Assembly (NCBI GenBank): GCA_021029095.1 | Contig: JAJOHG010000001.1 | Span: 682,001 to 746,000 of the forward strand | Source of the DNA: Phellopilus nigrolimitatus | Taxonomy: Eukaryota; Basidiomycota; Agaricomycetes; Hymenochaetales; Hymenochaetaceae | Direction of reading: 5' to 3' | DNA length: 64,000 nt | Shown: in pieces, positions 1 to 11,036 of the stretch | How the letters are laid out: each line of letters opens with the position of its first letter | How positions within the stretch are numbered: the first letter of the stretch is position 1 | Made by a program: the position numbers and the translations under genes | Notes under the pieces: model-generated | What the model was told of the DNA's origin: nothing | Database searches by the model: none | What the model saw: the letters and a program-made list of their open reading frames with translations, nothing else

Positions 1-1215
1 CCTCAATGTGCTATCCCAACTTCCGGTACAAAGTGCCATTCCATCGCTGCTCACACCTAAGCAACTCACCCGGTTTTCATGGCCGGTAAGAACGCCGACG
101 CGCTCACCCTTGAGCGTGTCCCAAACGTTGCAGGTCCAGTCATCATATCCGCCAAAAAGGATGCGGCCGGAAATAGAGAACGCGACTGAGGTGATACCAC
201 AGAGAATGTTGTCGTGGGTGAATGTGTTGAGTTCTCTGTCCGCACGAATGTCAAAGAGGCGGCAAGACGCATCATCCGATCCAGTCGCGAAAGCGTCGCC
301 ATTAGGGAAAAAACTATAAAATGTGCACGCATTAACCCTTGCGATCCTATATGATCTCGTAATACGTACGTTACGGCATTGATGTCAGATTCATGCCCAG
401 AGAAAGTCTGAGTAGCCTTCCCACTGCGTATATCCCATAGCTTAGCAGTCGCATCACACGCGCCCGACACAAACACATTCTGGCTAGGTCCCAGAGATAG
501 ACTGCAAGCGCGAAAAATGTTAACGCCAAATCACATTTATTATAGCAAAAGGTGCTCACCTCATCACATCTCCGGTGTGGTCGCTGAACTCCAACACACG
601 AACACCTGCTTCAATGTCCCAGAGCATGCAAGTCATATCACCCGAGCTCGTGACGATTTGTCGGTCACTAATGAAGCGGCAGCAACTCAAATAACCCGAA
701 TGGGCGCTAAGCTCACGAGCCCCTTTTACAGAGCCAGCGTCCTTCGATTGCAAATTGTAGATCGAGCAGATGTTGTCGAGACCACCACAAGCAACAAAGT
801 TCCCAGAAGGTGAGTAGGCGCATGTCATTACCCAGCTCGAGCGCAAGGGGATGGCATGAACTTTGTTCGTGGTATACGCGTCCCAAACGATAAGCTTGCC
901 ATCCTGCGATGCTGAGACAAGATGCCGCCGATCGGCCGCCCAGTGCATCGCATATATCTTTGCTAAGTGGCCCTTCAAGGCGCGGCGAGGACGCATGACG
1001 ATGCGGGGCAGAGCCTCAACCTCCGCGGCCATAGCACGCACTTCGTTGCAAAAAAATTAGTTATTACGGCCTGACTTGAAGTAAAGAAGATGAAAACGAG
1101 ACTCACGACTTGTGTCCGCAGACGACTCTTTCTTAGCCCTAATCTTTTCCTTCAGACTCTCTGCCTCACGACGGGCAGCCGCAATCCGTTCCTGGATATC
1201 TTGTTGTTGCGACAT
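1..1215 (-). CDS. gpb1: Heterotrimeric G-protein beta subunit (3' end cut by window edge)
   Basis: WD40-repeat G-beta, which pairs with G-gamma at the plasma membrane and transmits mating and nutrient signals. The start codon at 1215-1213 opens [19 protein letters not shown], a short coiled-coil helix that binds G-gamma. An intron follows, then the exon beginning ...[18 protein letters not shown] and successive WD blades with the diagnostic stretches [37 protein letters not shown] and [19 protein letters not shown]. At least four introns are visible; one donor lies at the VM-S codon near 556 and its acceptor near 503. The last blade reads GSWDSTLR exactly at base 1, so only the final few residues (normally IWA) are missing. 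Nothing in the frame looks broken. Identification is very secure; the fungal gene name varies between species. Confidence 0.95.
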
Positions 1216-3558
1216 TTTCGGAGATAAATTCAGTTCTTCGTCAGTATCTAATGTGAAACTTGAATGTCAGCAGGCTGAAGACGAGGAAGAACGAGGAAAG
1301 GTACTCGCCTGTCTGGTCGAAGATTGGTTAAGCGGGTTGCGCGAGAAGTAGCGCAATGATGTTTTCCACGTATCGGTGGGAAAGTTGATGAAACGAGAAT
1401 AGATGTTGCAGGATAAAAAGCAGAAAAGAGGAGAAAATACAAATGGGGGGCCTAGGAACTCAGAGTATACGATGTTGTTGTAGCTGGTGCTCCCAACCCA
1501 AGGATGATGGAGAACTGTGAGCAATGTTAAGACGGACGCCTCTCTGATGCCTCTATCGGAGTTTGAACTTCGCTTACGCATGTTGTCCTGACGGCCATGT
1601 CTGCAGTGCCTGCTCCGACCGGGCTCTGAGTGACGCTCCCCTCCCCCCAGTTGTATTTTGCCTTTTCTCAAGAAAATACTGTGGAATAATCTCCATCTTG
1701 ATATCCCAAAACATTATCTGAATTGAAATGTGTGCACTTATCTTTGGTAAAGCACTTAATTCCGTTGGCCTCTGCGTGCAAGACACGTAATTTCACTCCT
1801 TCCTACGCTGGATTTCAGATCTTTTGGCACCGCCTTGCACGGACTTTACTATGCGCTCACTGCTTAGAATCCTAACAGCAGCGAAATAAATTATAGTAGT
1901 CAAGGGTCGAATGATCGCTATATTCCTTTTGGGTATGGGAAAGCTAACTTCCGAGCTACTTCTTTTCATAGCGCCTCTTGTTCGACACGTTTTCCAACCC
2001 ACTCTTAAGGCGACTCGGAATGAAGTACGTTACGGTTGGGCAATTTAATCTTGCTTGGCTAAAATAGGATTTCTACGGCGTTCAGGTCCCACGGCGACCT
2101 CTCCGCATACCGCTCTCAGTTTTCAAACCTTCTTGCTGTCCGCTGACAATAGCGTGTTGTGTTTGCTTGATGCTATTGCCGTCTCCGACGCCAGCGCTTA
2201 CTTGAAAACCGGAAAGGGGTCTGTTCGGTGTCTTGATGAAAGCGCTTTACATGTATCCATTAAAGAGGATTCTGTCGATTGAAAAACAATGCAGCCATCT
2301 TTGGATAGCGCAAGAGTGTTGTGTAGTAGTAGTATACTTTATTCAGGAATACTCTGAATCGCTAGAGAAGGTGAGAATGTCAAAAGAAAATATTTGGCTA
2401 TATCTGCGATTCTAATTCCGATCATATAGTTTTTTGCATTCTGTGATTTCATTTTCTGTCTCAATTTCCTGGCCATAACGATATCCTAGTTTCTTGCTTT
2501 CCGGCGATGGCTGGAACTTTCATAGCGTAACCGCATCTTGATATCCGTTGGTCCGAGCGCTTAGGATTACTCCGACTTCTCAAGGACTTCTCAAGTTTCG
2601 AGGGCTCATTTCTCCCCGTCTGATGTTGGGCGCGGGCGCCAACAACTTGTGGGTGTTTCCGAGTCATCCCTCTGACGCACAGGTACAGCGTCGTCATACC
2701 TTGATATCAGCCAAGGTTCGGAGCTCCAAGTCCGTCGCAACATATGTGCCATTGCACATACTCAGCATGCAGCTCATTTCATTGCCATGTGCCAATCTGA
2801 TCACCATACCTGAAATCTGCTGGGGCAGAGGTATCACTCGCTGCCTTGGTGACTCTGAAATCCATGGCAATTATTTTGTACCCTGGCGCTCTGCGATCAG
2901 AACGCCAGCGGATCCTTCTTCCTGGTTTTCGCCAGACCGTTCCCTTCACCAGCTACCCGCCCTCGTGCTTGAGGCTCCGGCTTATGATTTGGCTCTAATG
3001 CCGTGGGCCGCGAGCAAAGAAGAAAAAGTTCTGAATGCTTCAACTACTCTATTTATAAGGCCTTTGATAATTCTGATCAATCGAGCCCGGCACTCTAGAC
3101 CTGCAAATACTACTTCTTTACAGATCCAGGAATCCGGGAACTTCTTCTTCTGGCGACTTACGCACTGTACTCATGAATGTGCAACAAGACCTTTTCCCGG
3201 ACCTCCGATTGACTTCCATGGCATGACGGCCGGCTCGCACATACCGTAACAAAAAACCGTAATTCCCGTCCTACTCCACCTTCCTCACGGTGTTTTCGAA
3301 TTCCAGTATGGCCGTAAGTCCACAATCATAGTTCAGGGGTCTTTATGCTTTGGATAACAGCGCCAGGACTTTAAACGCCCATCTGCGGCATAAAAGATGT
3401 AGAGCTTGCGCTGGTTGTCCCTCAGCGTTCAATCCCTTGTCTGAAGACCAATCACTTTCGATATTTTGCACGTAGTAAAGAAAGTACGCATTCTTTCAAC
3501 TGGTTCCTCCTTACGCGTACTGATCTGTCGATGCATTTGGCACTCGTGACCTGAAGAC
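1216..3558. other. Gene-poor intergenic region
   Basis: About 2.3 kb upstream of the G-beta gene and of the first dsRBD gene. Several open frames exist; the longest is on the plus strand around 2548-3249 and has no ATG at its 5' end. None shows a recognisable domain, plausible splice structure or codon bias. The 1216-1800 part probably contains the G-beta promoter and leader. I see no RNA gene or clear repeat here. Confidence 0.5.
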
Positions 3559-3856
3559 ATGGCGGAAATTCACTGGAGGACAGAGCTGAACAACTACCTC
3601 CAATCTATTGGGAAACGCATTGAATGGGATGTTAAAGAGGAAGGGCTTCAGCATAGGCCTACCTGGAAGGCTACCGTTGAATGTGAGTCTATTCCACGCG
3701 CGCATTTCTCAGCTGACCGATCTTGGTCCAGACGATGGTACACCCACAGGAAATGGCGTCTCTCTGGTCAAAGGAGAAGCTATGGATCTGGCAGCAAAGG
3801 AGGCACTGAGCGTCCTTGCGCCTGACCGGTACAACGTGCTGAATGGTGGGAATTGA
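3559..3856 (+). CDS. Minimal stand-alone dsRNA-binding domain protein (copy A)
   Basis: Small two-exon gene of about 82 residues that is little more than one double-stranded RNA-binding domain. Exon 1 is 3559-3682, the intron 3683-3731 (gtgagt...cag), exon 2 3732-3856. Splicing gives ELNNYLQSIGKRIEWD, then a tryptophan (W35) in HRPTWKATVEYDG, and ends with GEAMDLAAKEALSVL. These match the dsRBD alpha1, beta and alpha2 elements; the normal KKxAK lysine cluster is largely lost (GEAMDLAAKEAL), so RNA affinity may be reduced. No signal peptide or second domain is present. A paralogous gene lies 2.5 kb downstream. Family membership is inferred from the domain pattern; the cellular role is unknown. 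Confidence 0.8.
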
Positions 3857-4380
3857 GCGCGGTTCTCCGGATAAGCGGTATGCTCGCCAATGTATACACA
3901 CTTGTTCCCTCTCTTCCTGTTGGTATTGTTGTCCGAAACAGTGTCTTCTGAATCGCAGGTATATTTTTTATGTGCGATTTAACGTGAATGTAATGTATCC
4001 GGCGCAATTCGCCTTTCCTTTTCCCTTCTTGAGAGAATTTGTCATTGCGCTTTTCCGTGGGATTTCTATACCCAAACTATGAGTCCAAAGCACTACATGG
4101 TAGCGGTCTAGGAGGAGATACTGGTAACATGATTAGGTCAGAACGGACGCCCAAGCTACCTGATAAATCCCATCAAGCACACCTAAGCTTCCACACGTTT
4201 GGAAATTAGTGTGGTTTTTATTTCTGTTTTCCAGAACGAGTATCCCTCTCGTAATCTTTATGATAACTGATCTTTGTATGATGAAAATATTCGTCAGCTT
4301 ACAATTCGAGTTGTGTCGGGATATGCCAGGTAGCATTTAGGGCATCACCCGGGCAATTTCCAGGACATACGTGTTGGACC

Positions 4381-4467
4381 GCGGTAATTCTGTCCCTCCC
4401 TTGCTTTCAGTTTCAATCAGGAAATGTATTTGAAGAGATAGCTACAGAGCTTTAATTTGATTGTGTA
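4381..4467 (+). repeat. Degenerate copy of the FCP1 3'-flanking sequence
   Basis: This stretch is collinear with the DNA directly after the FCP1 stop codon (45738-45881). Shared blocks are gcggtaat...ccctc, ttca(g/a)tttcaa...aggaaatg, and tgtatt(t/c)gaag(a/g)gatagc followed by tacagagc..taat.t.attgtgta. The last block is about 43 nt with roughly six mismatches. Two internal gaps make this copy shorter. No FCP1 coding sequence could be recognised upstream of it. Confidence 0.55.
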
Positions 4468-4486
4468 CAAGTAGGTTCTGATAACT

Positions 4487-4506
4487 CCCCCCCCCCCCCC
4501 CCCCCC
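4487..4506 (+). repeat. C20 homopolymer
   Basis: Uninterrupted run of twenty cytosines, the longest homopolymer noticed in the window. It lies just after the FCP1-like repeat. The length may be unstable or mis-assembled. Confidence 0.9.
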
Positions 4507-6373
4507 TTCCCTCTCTTATTTCGGGAAAAATGTATTAAGGATGTAATTTTTCCAATTTGCTTTCTTTAGTACTCTCTCTGTGCGCGAATTTCAGTGTAGC
4601 CTCTTCACTGTTATCCGGCTACTAGTGGTTTTGAAAGAGCTGCGACACATCTTTTTGATCAAATCATACTCCCGATACATTCTTTCTCGCAGCTTTGCTT
4701 AACCGGTTTTCGCCAGGAAATCCTGCGGCGTACTATGATTGGTATGAGCCCGTTCGATTATCGCACTCAGTGTTAGCACGAAAGGCAACGCCCTAGCGCT
4801 TAGACAATGATCGACGTTTCTAATTTGAAACGGAGTTTGAAAAGTTCCAGATCGTCGCTTCGTGATGTCTCGGCTGCATCCTCCTAAAGTTCCCTTTAAA
4901 ACATGAATCCGGCCACTTCTCATCTCCTCCTTCTTGCAATATAAAGCATAAAGCCATAATTTTGCCGTAATCCAAGCATTTTTATAACAACCACCGATCT
5001 GGCAATCAATCGCCGGTATCATTGTAGCAGCGACTTTCGCTCTCGTAGGGTATTTTCAATCAGGTACATGTTTAACGTTTATGTGTTATCGTGATATATC
5101 ATACATGCTTTGTGCAGACCGTTGCCTTTTTTTACTTTTCATTTTAGCCAAGCGATTTCCCCGGCCAGTTGGCTGGGGAGGTGCGGAAATACTGGGTCGT
5201 GCGAGGCATTCTCCGTGGGCATCAACCATAATTTGAATTAGACAAATGTTGGGAACAGCTTCTCTGCTACATGTCAGTGTTGTGGCACCGACGGGTTGCA
5301 GAAAGGAGGGATACATACCCGCGAGGATCTAAAGTCACTCTACCGGACAAGCTTACTCTCCAATTTGGCTAGTGACACTTAAGTTAGTTAGTGCTCATCA
5401 TGAGGCTTAATCACCACTGACAAAACAGTCGGCGCTCGGCCTTTTACTGCAGGGTTGGAGTCCGCGATCTGATGTAGACACGATCTTTGTTACCATCGCC
5501 CTCCCGGTAGTTCCGAATCGCGGCTTACTCAAAGAAATAATGTCCTGGACTACCTTCAATGCGTGTAATCTGGAGCTTTTGAAAACCGGCAAGTCGCCGG
5601 TCCTCTCATCCAAGGCTCTGCCTCTAGACACATGATCCGAACAATCAGACCCTGCTTCGGACACCTCCATCGTCGCGTTGTATCGAACTCACGCCGCAAT
5701 CGACTTGCTTCGGGATCACAACTCACTTCAGTGCGGTTACTCCTGTATTGTGCACTTCAAATCTCTCGATCGCGCCCATGTTGCAGACGGCGGTGTTTTA
5801 GTGTCTGCTGTACTAGATTGCCTGATAAACTGGATAGGCGCCTGATAGACATTCACCGGGACAAATGACGTCGTACCTTTCATCGAGAAAAAAAGAAATA
5901 AGACTATATTGGACTGGCGGCGTTCTCACTGGCAGCACTATACCGTAGATTCCACTCGTTCCTGGAAACCTTACTGTTCCTGCGATATACTCAGTGGAAA
6001 GAATGGTTGCATTTGGCTTACTTTTCTCCACTTCCTTCTCCTCTCGGTTTGCCGTTACAGGTCCGAGCATTATAATCCGCCATACCAAATCTATAGAATG
6101 GACATAAAATCTCTTTCCTAGGCGTCACGCTACTCTGTTTCCGTTCTTATGCATACTATAAACGCCGGTCCGTCTATCCAATTTTCCGAGACGAGAGGGG
6201 GATCATGCTGCGCCCCGAAATTCGATGTCAAATTCTCCCTTCTATGCAATACGCCGTTTGATACGGCAGACTCTGGCGAATATAAGCTGGGGAACGGTGT
6301 CAACTTGAGCACTAACTGGAAAATCAAGCACCCATCTGATACCGCGACTCATCCTGTCCTTGCCTCAGTGAAT

Positions 6374-6772
6374 ATGGCACCGAGTAAGTCGCTCACTTCC
6401 AGTGCCATGCCTGTCGCTCAATGCCTCGGCTCTTCATAGAATATTCAATCGAGCTCAACAACTGTGCGCTCCTGCTCATCTTGCCACGATTGGTATCTCA
6501 TTGTTTAAATGTATTAACAATTGCAAAGTCTTACAGCGAAGGAACGAGGCGCATTTGATCAACTGGCTGGAGAGGCCATCTGGCCCTCAAAACTCCATAA
6601 TGTGGACTCTGACCTGCAAATGTATGCTCGAGCCTCTTTCGTTCCTGCTCGCGCATCTCACATATTCGCCGCAGTTAAGGGAGAGGTTGTCGGGGAAGGA
6701 ACCGCAGCGCAGAAGGTCATCGCCAAAGAAGCAGCTTGTGAACAAGCTTTAAAGAAGCTCAGTGGCGCGTAA
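6374..6772 (+). CDS. Minimal stand-alone dsRNA-binding domain protein (copy B)
   Basis: Four-exon gene of 73-74 residues reconstructed from splice sites: exon 1 6374-6383, exon 2 6440-6463, exon 3 6529-6621, exon 4 6675-6772. The second intron uses an AAG acceptor at 6526-6528, chosen because it restores the family signature ELNNFLQRRN. The product continues WLERPSGPQNS, then WTLTCKFKGEVVGEG, and ends AQKVIAKEAACEQALKKL. This is a complete alpha1-beta3-alpha2 dsRBD with a better conserved basic helix (AKEAACEQALKKL) than copy A. The first coding exon is only 10 nt, so automatic annotation would easily miss or mis-start this gene. It shares the LNN(Y/F)LQ start with copy A, which indicates an old tandem duplication. 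Function unknown. Confidence 0.8.
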
Positions 6773-7473
6773 AGGGAACTGGAACTGCCCCGGTTTGGTG
6801 GGTTTTGTCTAAGCTGATGCACCAAAGTTGTTACAGTTTTGCATGAGTTTTTAATTTGCTTTTCCCACTGAACTCGTGTCATTAATTCAGAAAGCGTGCC
6901 TGTTCGCAGAGGCATGCTTATAGTCACTTCTCTATGTCTTATGTCTATCGTCAGCGTAAAGTTATATTTAATGCGATTGTATCGAATCCGCAGCACCTCA
7001 TGAGTGCCTTCAAGGACAGGAAACACGAAGTGGGATGTCTTTTTTCAACCTCCGATAGATGATTTTCTTTCTCATTTTATTTAGAAAAACATATCTCGCG
7101 ATCACTCTCCTATTTTGTCCCACGTGTGCTGAAACAGATCTGCTCACTTGAGTATATAGGAATTTGCTACGGGACCGGGTCCTTGATCTTCTGGCCGAAG
7201 CGCATTTCGTGTACACACTTGTGGCAGGTGCTTCATCATGTTTTCGGGCTTATACAAGACAGAGTTGCGACGCGGCCTCGATAGGTGAAGTATTTTGAGC
7301 CTGCGAGTGAAACGAAGCAAGGCTGAGCCACAGAACGCTTCCCAGAGCGGAATAGCGGCAATTCGTCACACTTATAGTTACAAGCGTCACACGGAGATAT
7401 CGTCCTGCTCTTGCTAAGGTATTTGCAGGAAGCCATGTTGCCATCCCTTGATACACTGCTGAAGCCCCGCACG
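6773..7473. other. Intergenic region upstream of uL1m
   Basis: About 700 bp holding the 3' flank of the dsRBD gene and the uL1m promoter. An in-frame upstream ATG at 7435 could extend uL1m by 13 residues. Nothing else is supported. Confidence 0.5.
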
Positions 7474-8548
7474 ATGGCATGTCTACGGCGCTCACTTTCG
7501 TATCAGCTATTACAGACTAGCTTGTCTATCAGACACTTTTCTTCTTCAAAACCTGCCTACATACGTAAAGTCAAGCCTCGGCCAGCTCCTACCAAGGCTA
7601 AACTCGCTGCGAGGGAGAGGAAGAAGGCTCTCAAAGCTCGCAAAAACATATACGAACATGAGAAAATGCCACTTGCAGATGCTATCAAAATCCTGCGGGT
7701 ATGATACCAGTCCGTTATATCGCCGGTTCGGTGCACTGACGGAGTGTCGACTCACTCGCAGGCTGTCGAAGTTGCACGACCAAATTCCACCTTCGAGCTC
7801 GTCGTCAAGACCGCTATGAAGCGTGGATCCACGATACCAAAGGGGAGAATAAATTTGCCTCGAGAGGCCAAACCGAAGTCGAAGGATCGTGTACTCGCTT
7901 TTGCTGAAGGCCGGCAAGCGGAAGAGGCAAAGCGCGCAGGCGTCGAATTCGTGGGTGGTACGGAGCTCATCGAAGGGGTACGTTATCGGTACATCACTTT
8001 CCTCCCCCTTTTGTCTTACCTGTTCTCGTACAGGTAATAAATGGCCGCTACCCAGCAACAATATACCTATGTACGCCTTCGCTCATTCGCGCAATAACAC
8101 CGAAGTTGGGAAGAATATTGGGTCCGAGGGGATTGATGCCGTCAGAACGTCGAGGGACTGTGACAGAAGACATTGCTGGCTATCTAAGACGTATTTCTGT
8201 CTCGAGCGAGTGGAAGGGTGACAAGGCGGGCACTATACGGAGCGCCATAGCTAAGGTATGATATCCTTTACTGAATGTATTTATTCTTGGCTAGCTTCTG
8301 ATATATTTGTAGATGAGCTTCCCGGTCGAGGACGTGATTCGGAATGTACGGCATTTTCTCAGCGTCGTCAAGGCTGCTACAGGAAATACTGTTGACAAGA
8401 GTGATCAATCGAAGAGCGGTCCTAAGCCTGGTAAGGTTTGAAACCTGTTCAAACTATTTTCCATATTAAATTTGTCATAGTGAATGCAATTACACGCGTC
8501 GTTTTAAGCTCGACGCAGGGTCCTGGCATCCAAGTTTCTGATGCGTAG
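7474..8548 (+). CDS. MRPL1: Mitochondrial large-subunit ribosomal protein uL1m
   Basis: Ribosomal protein L1 family protein of the mitochondrial 54S subunit, forming the mobile L1 stalk that handles deacylated tRNA at the E site. The chosen start, MACLRRSLSYQLLQ, gives a classic arginine- and serine-rich, acid-free mitochondrial presequence ending RHFSSSKP; an in-frame ATG at 7435 is an alternative. Exons: 7474-7698, 7762-7977, 8034 to about 8255, about 8313-8431, and a last exon from about 8481 to the TAG at 8546-8548. Domain landmarks are KMPLADAIKILRAVE, STFELVVKTAMKRG and the rRNA-binding segment LGRILGPRGLMPS, followed by AGTIRSAIAKMSFP and ending with VVLSSTQGPGIQVSDA. All introns are short and canonical. 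It is convergent with RSM22, about 150 bp away. Confidence 0.93.
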
Positions 8549-8700
8549 ATTATTAAGAGAACGCTGCAAATTTCATATTCAGGTTGTCTAAGATGTTACA
8601 CGATGATGAGTAGCGCGAGAAAAACACTTCGAAAGCATTGACGGAGCAAAGAGCACGATACTATATGGATTATAACTAGAGTAATGCCGGTAAAAGCGCA

Positions 8701-10824
8701 TCAAATGTCCTCGAACTTGTCGTTCTTGTCTCTGGACCGATTACGCCTCCTCTTGTTCTCCTTCAAGTCAGAGAAAATCTTGTCATAACCCGTTACTTGC
8801 TTTTTGGGCTGTTTCGAGCGTCGTTTCCCGATATCTGCACCAGGCAGCATCGATGGATCGTTGTTCTTCCCTGATGGTTGGTGCCTGACCTGCGGTGGAT
8901 TTTTCGGCTTATGGGGAAAGATGTCTCCCCACGAGGACTTCCGCGCATCGTAGTACGGCTGCTTTCCCTGAGACCGAGGGATGGTCATTCGCATTATTTG
9001 ACCTAAGCAATAATGAGCACCCTACACAGAACAAATTCAAATTCGCAAACCTTCCGATGTGCAACCGTCAAGAATAACATGCCCGCTCTTCTTTAGCGGT
9101 GGGAACACTAGCCGTGGCCAGTCATATGCTTCCAGGCGTATTTGATGCGCCGAGTCAGTGTCCGCAGTATCGTTTTGTTCAGGCGCGATGTTTGCTATTC
9201 CAGTTCGTGAACTCGTGTCGATACGCGATGGCCTTCTCCCTCGCCTGATAACGACATAACTATAACCTATGTCCTCGTGTCCCGCCCGTGCACGTTTCGT
9301 CGTGCGTAAGAACGCCGGCCGCTGCAATCTCTGGGAAAATGTACATTTCAATTTGGAGGGGCCGTCGGCGAAAAGTGGGCAGATACCGTCATGTGGGCAC
9401 TATCAAAGAGAAAAATTCATCAACTAGCAAATAGCAAGGCGCTAGCAAGCTTACGGGAGCAACGACATGACATCCTAAATCGGCTCTATCTTGAGTAGCA
9501 GGGTCTTCCAACTCCCTTTTGCCCATACGAAGAAGATATTCTCTTGCCTCTACAATGGACTCAAAGCCGGAGGAAGAGTCGTGGTCGATCAAAACCTGTC
9601 TCACGCAAGAAACGTATGAGCGAATGGTAGACAAAAAAACACTGAGCTGGCCTACGATAATATTAGCACCGCTACTCCACATTTGCTTAATCATTTCTTT
9701 CCGAGCGAGTTGTGAAGGGAGCGAAGAAAGATGAAAAGCAGAGAGCGCAAGAACATCATCGCTTCCAGAGTGGCTGATTTCCTCTCCAATGCTAAATCCT
9801 CTATTCCATGTTATTTTCGTCGTGCATATATCCTTGCCTGTAGACAAGAGGAGTTGGCACTTGTATCGTGGTTTTGAATGAATCTGTCGCCTACCTTGCA
9901 CGAGCCTTTTCGCCATGGCAGATAGACCGTCGCGTTTGTCAAAAGCCAAGTAGGATGAAATTGTAGACCGAGATAATACAGGTTCTATTGGAGTGGACTG
10001 CCCTTCATCTTCGGGTTGTCTTTGGAAAGCATGCATAGAAGCCCTTGGAGAAGTTTGTGATGCAAATTTATGAACTTCAGAGAAATCGAGCTTACCATAA
10101 ACCGCTGCCCACACCAGAGCCCCAGTCAAGTACATGTTTTATTTTCCAGTCGCTTCCAAGCCTGTCCTTCAGATTTTCCAATACAGCGTATACTGTAGAA
10201 TAATGCGCTGGGAGAGCAACGGAAGCGAATGCTGTACCATCTCTGTCCGCGTGACGGGCTGCTCGTCTCCATGACTTGTAGTCCGTCTCGTAATTCGTGT
10301 GCCATAGCTCTGACCCATCTGCTCCTTCTTCACGAAAGAGTCGCTTCGCGTCTTCATGTAGCCTCGGCTTGTCTTCCTCTAGCTCAGAAGTTAGATTTAC
10401 TTTAATAATCTTTCCCATTCCACATACCGTTGATTATTCTCTCGATCGCATCCCGTAGTTCCGCAGGGAGGAAGACGGAACCAATCCCCCTACTTCCAAA
10501 CGCTGCTCTAGCAGATTTCCGTTCCTTTGGCCTCATTACTTCTTCCTCGTCTTCCTGTACGATTTGGCTAGGCCACGTTTCGTCGAATTCGAGAACTTCC
10601 AGCTCTCTAAATGCAGAAGTACCAGTGGTAGCTTTTTCCCGAGGTTTGTGTTTAATCAAGGCCATGTTTGCATCTTTAAGCAGGTCCTGTAAGGAGGGAT
10701 CCAGATCAAGAGGTGCATTGGGTCCATAAGATGCTGACGGAGCAGAAGACGAGAATTTAGTGACCCGAAGCAAATCTCTTTTTTTACAGAAGCGCGCCGT
10801 CGTAGAGTAGCTACTTCGCAGCAT
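8701..10824 (-). CDS. RSM22: Mitoribosome small-subunit assembly factor Rsm22 / METTL17
   Basis: Methyltransferase-like protein that loads on the assembling mitochondrial small subunit. The start at 10824 gives MLRSSYSTTARFCKKRD, a mitochondrial presequence. Landmarks in order: FLPAELRDAIERIING; HYSTVYAVLENLKDRLG; the SAM-fold motif VLDWGSGVGSGLW; then, after splicing of the intron near 9398-9455, CHVVAP joined to CPHDGICPLFADG and KLKCTFSQRLQRP. The four cysteines of that segment match the iron-sulfur-binding region described for METTL17. The basic C-terminus ends DKNDKFEDI. About five introns are visible. Loss of this family abolishes mitochondrial translation in yeast and animals; methyltransferase activity is doubtful in the family. 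It is divergent from SAD1 and convergent with uL1m. Confidence 0.93.
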
Positions 10825-11036
10825 AATCGCAATTCTGAAGGACTCAAGACGTTTGCGTGATCGTCACTGTAAAGAGTTGAAAGTTTTGACTCACGAACTG
10901 GTCGGCTATACGCGGCAACCAATTGTATGAGCTTGTTTAAGACGCCCACCTCCTGCAACTTGTTCGTCGTTACTCTACTTATTCGGAACTTCTGCTTGAA
11001 AGAAATTTTGCTCACAGAACTGAAGGACGGCAAGAT
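10825..11036. promoter_or_regulatory. Shared divergent promoter RSM22 / SAD1
   Basis: Only 212 bp separate the two divergently read start codons (RSM22 at 10824, SAD1 at 11037), so both promoters and leaders must overlap here. No TATA box is obvious on either strand. This suggests constitutive, possibly coordinated expression; it is an inference from spacing alone. Confidence 0.6.

Larger units (their letters stand above)
3857..6373. other. Gene-poor spacer between the two dsRBD genes
   Basis: About 2.5 kb without a credible gene. The open frames are short and lack domains. It holds a C20 homopolymer and a degenerate copy of the FCP1 3' flank, listed separately. No further intact dsRBD copy was found by eye. 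Confidence 0.5.

Noticed and set aside
2548..3249. 233-codon plus-strand open frame
   Set aside because: No ATG at its start, no domain or codon bias, and no splice logic with neighbours; probably chance.
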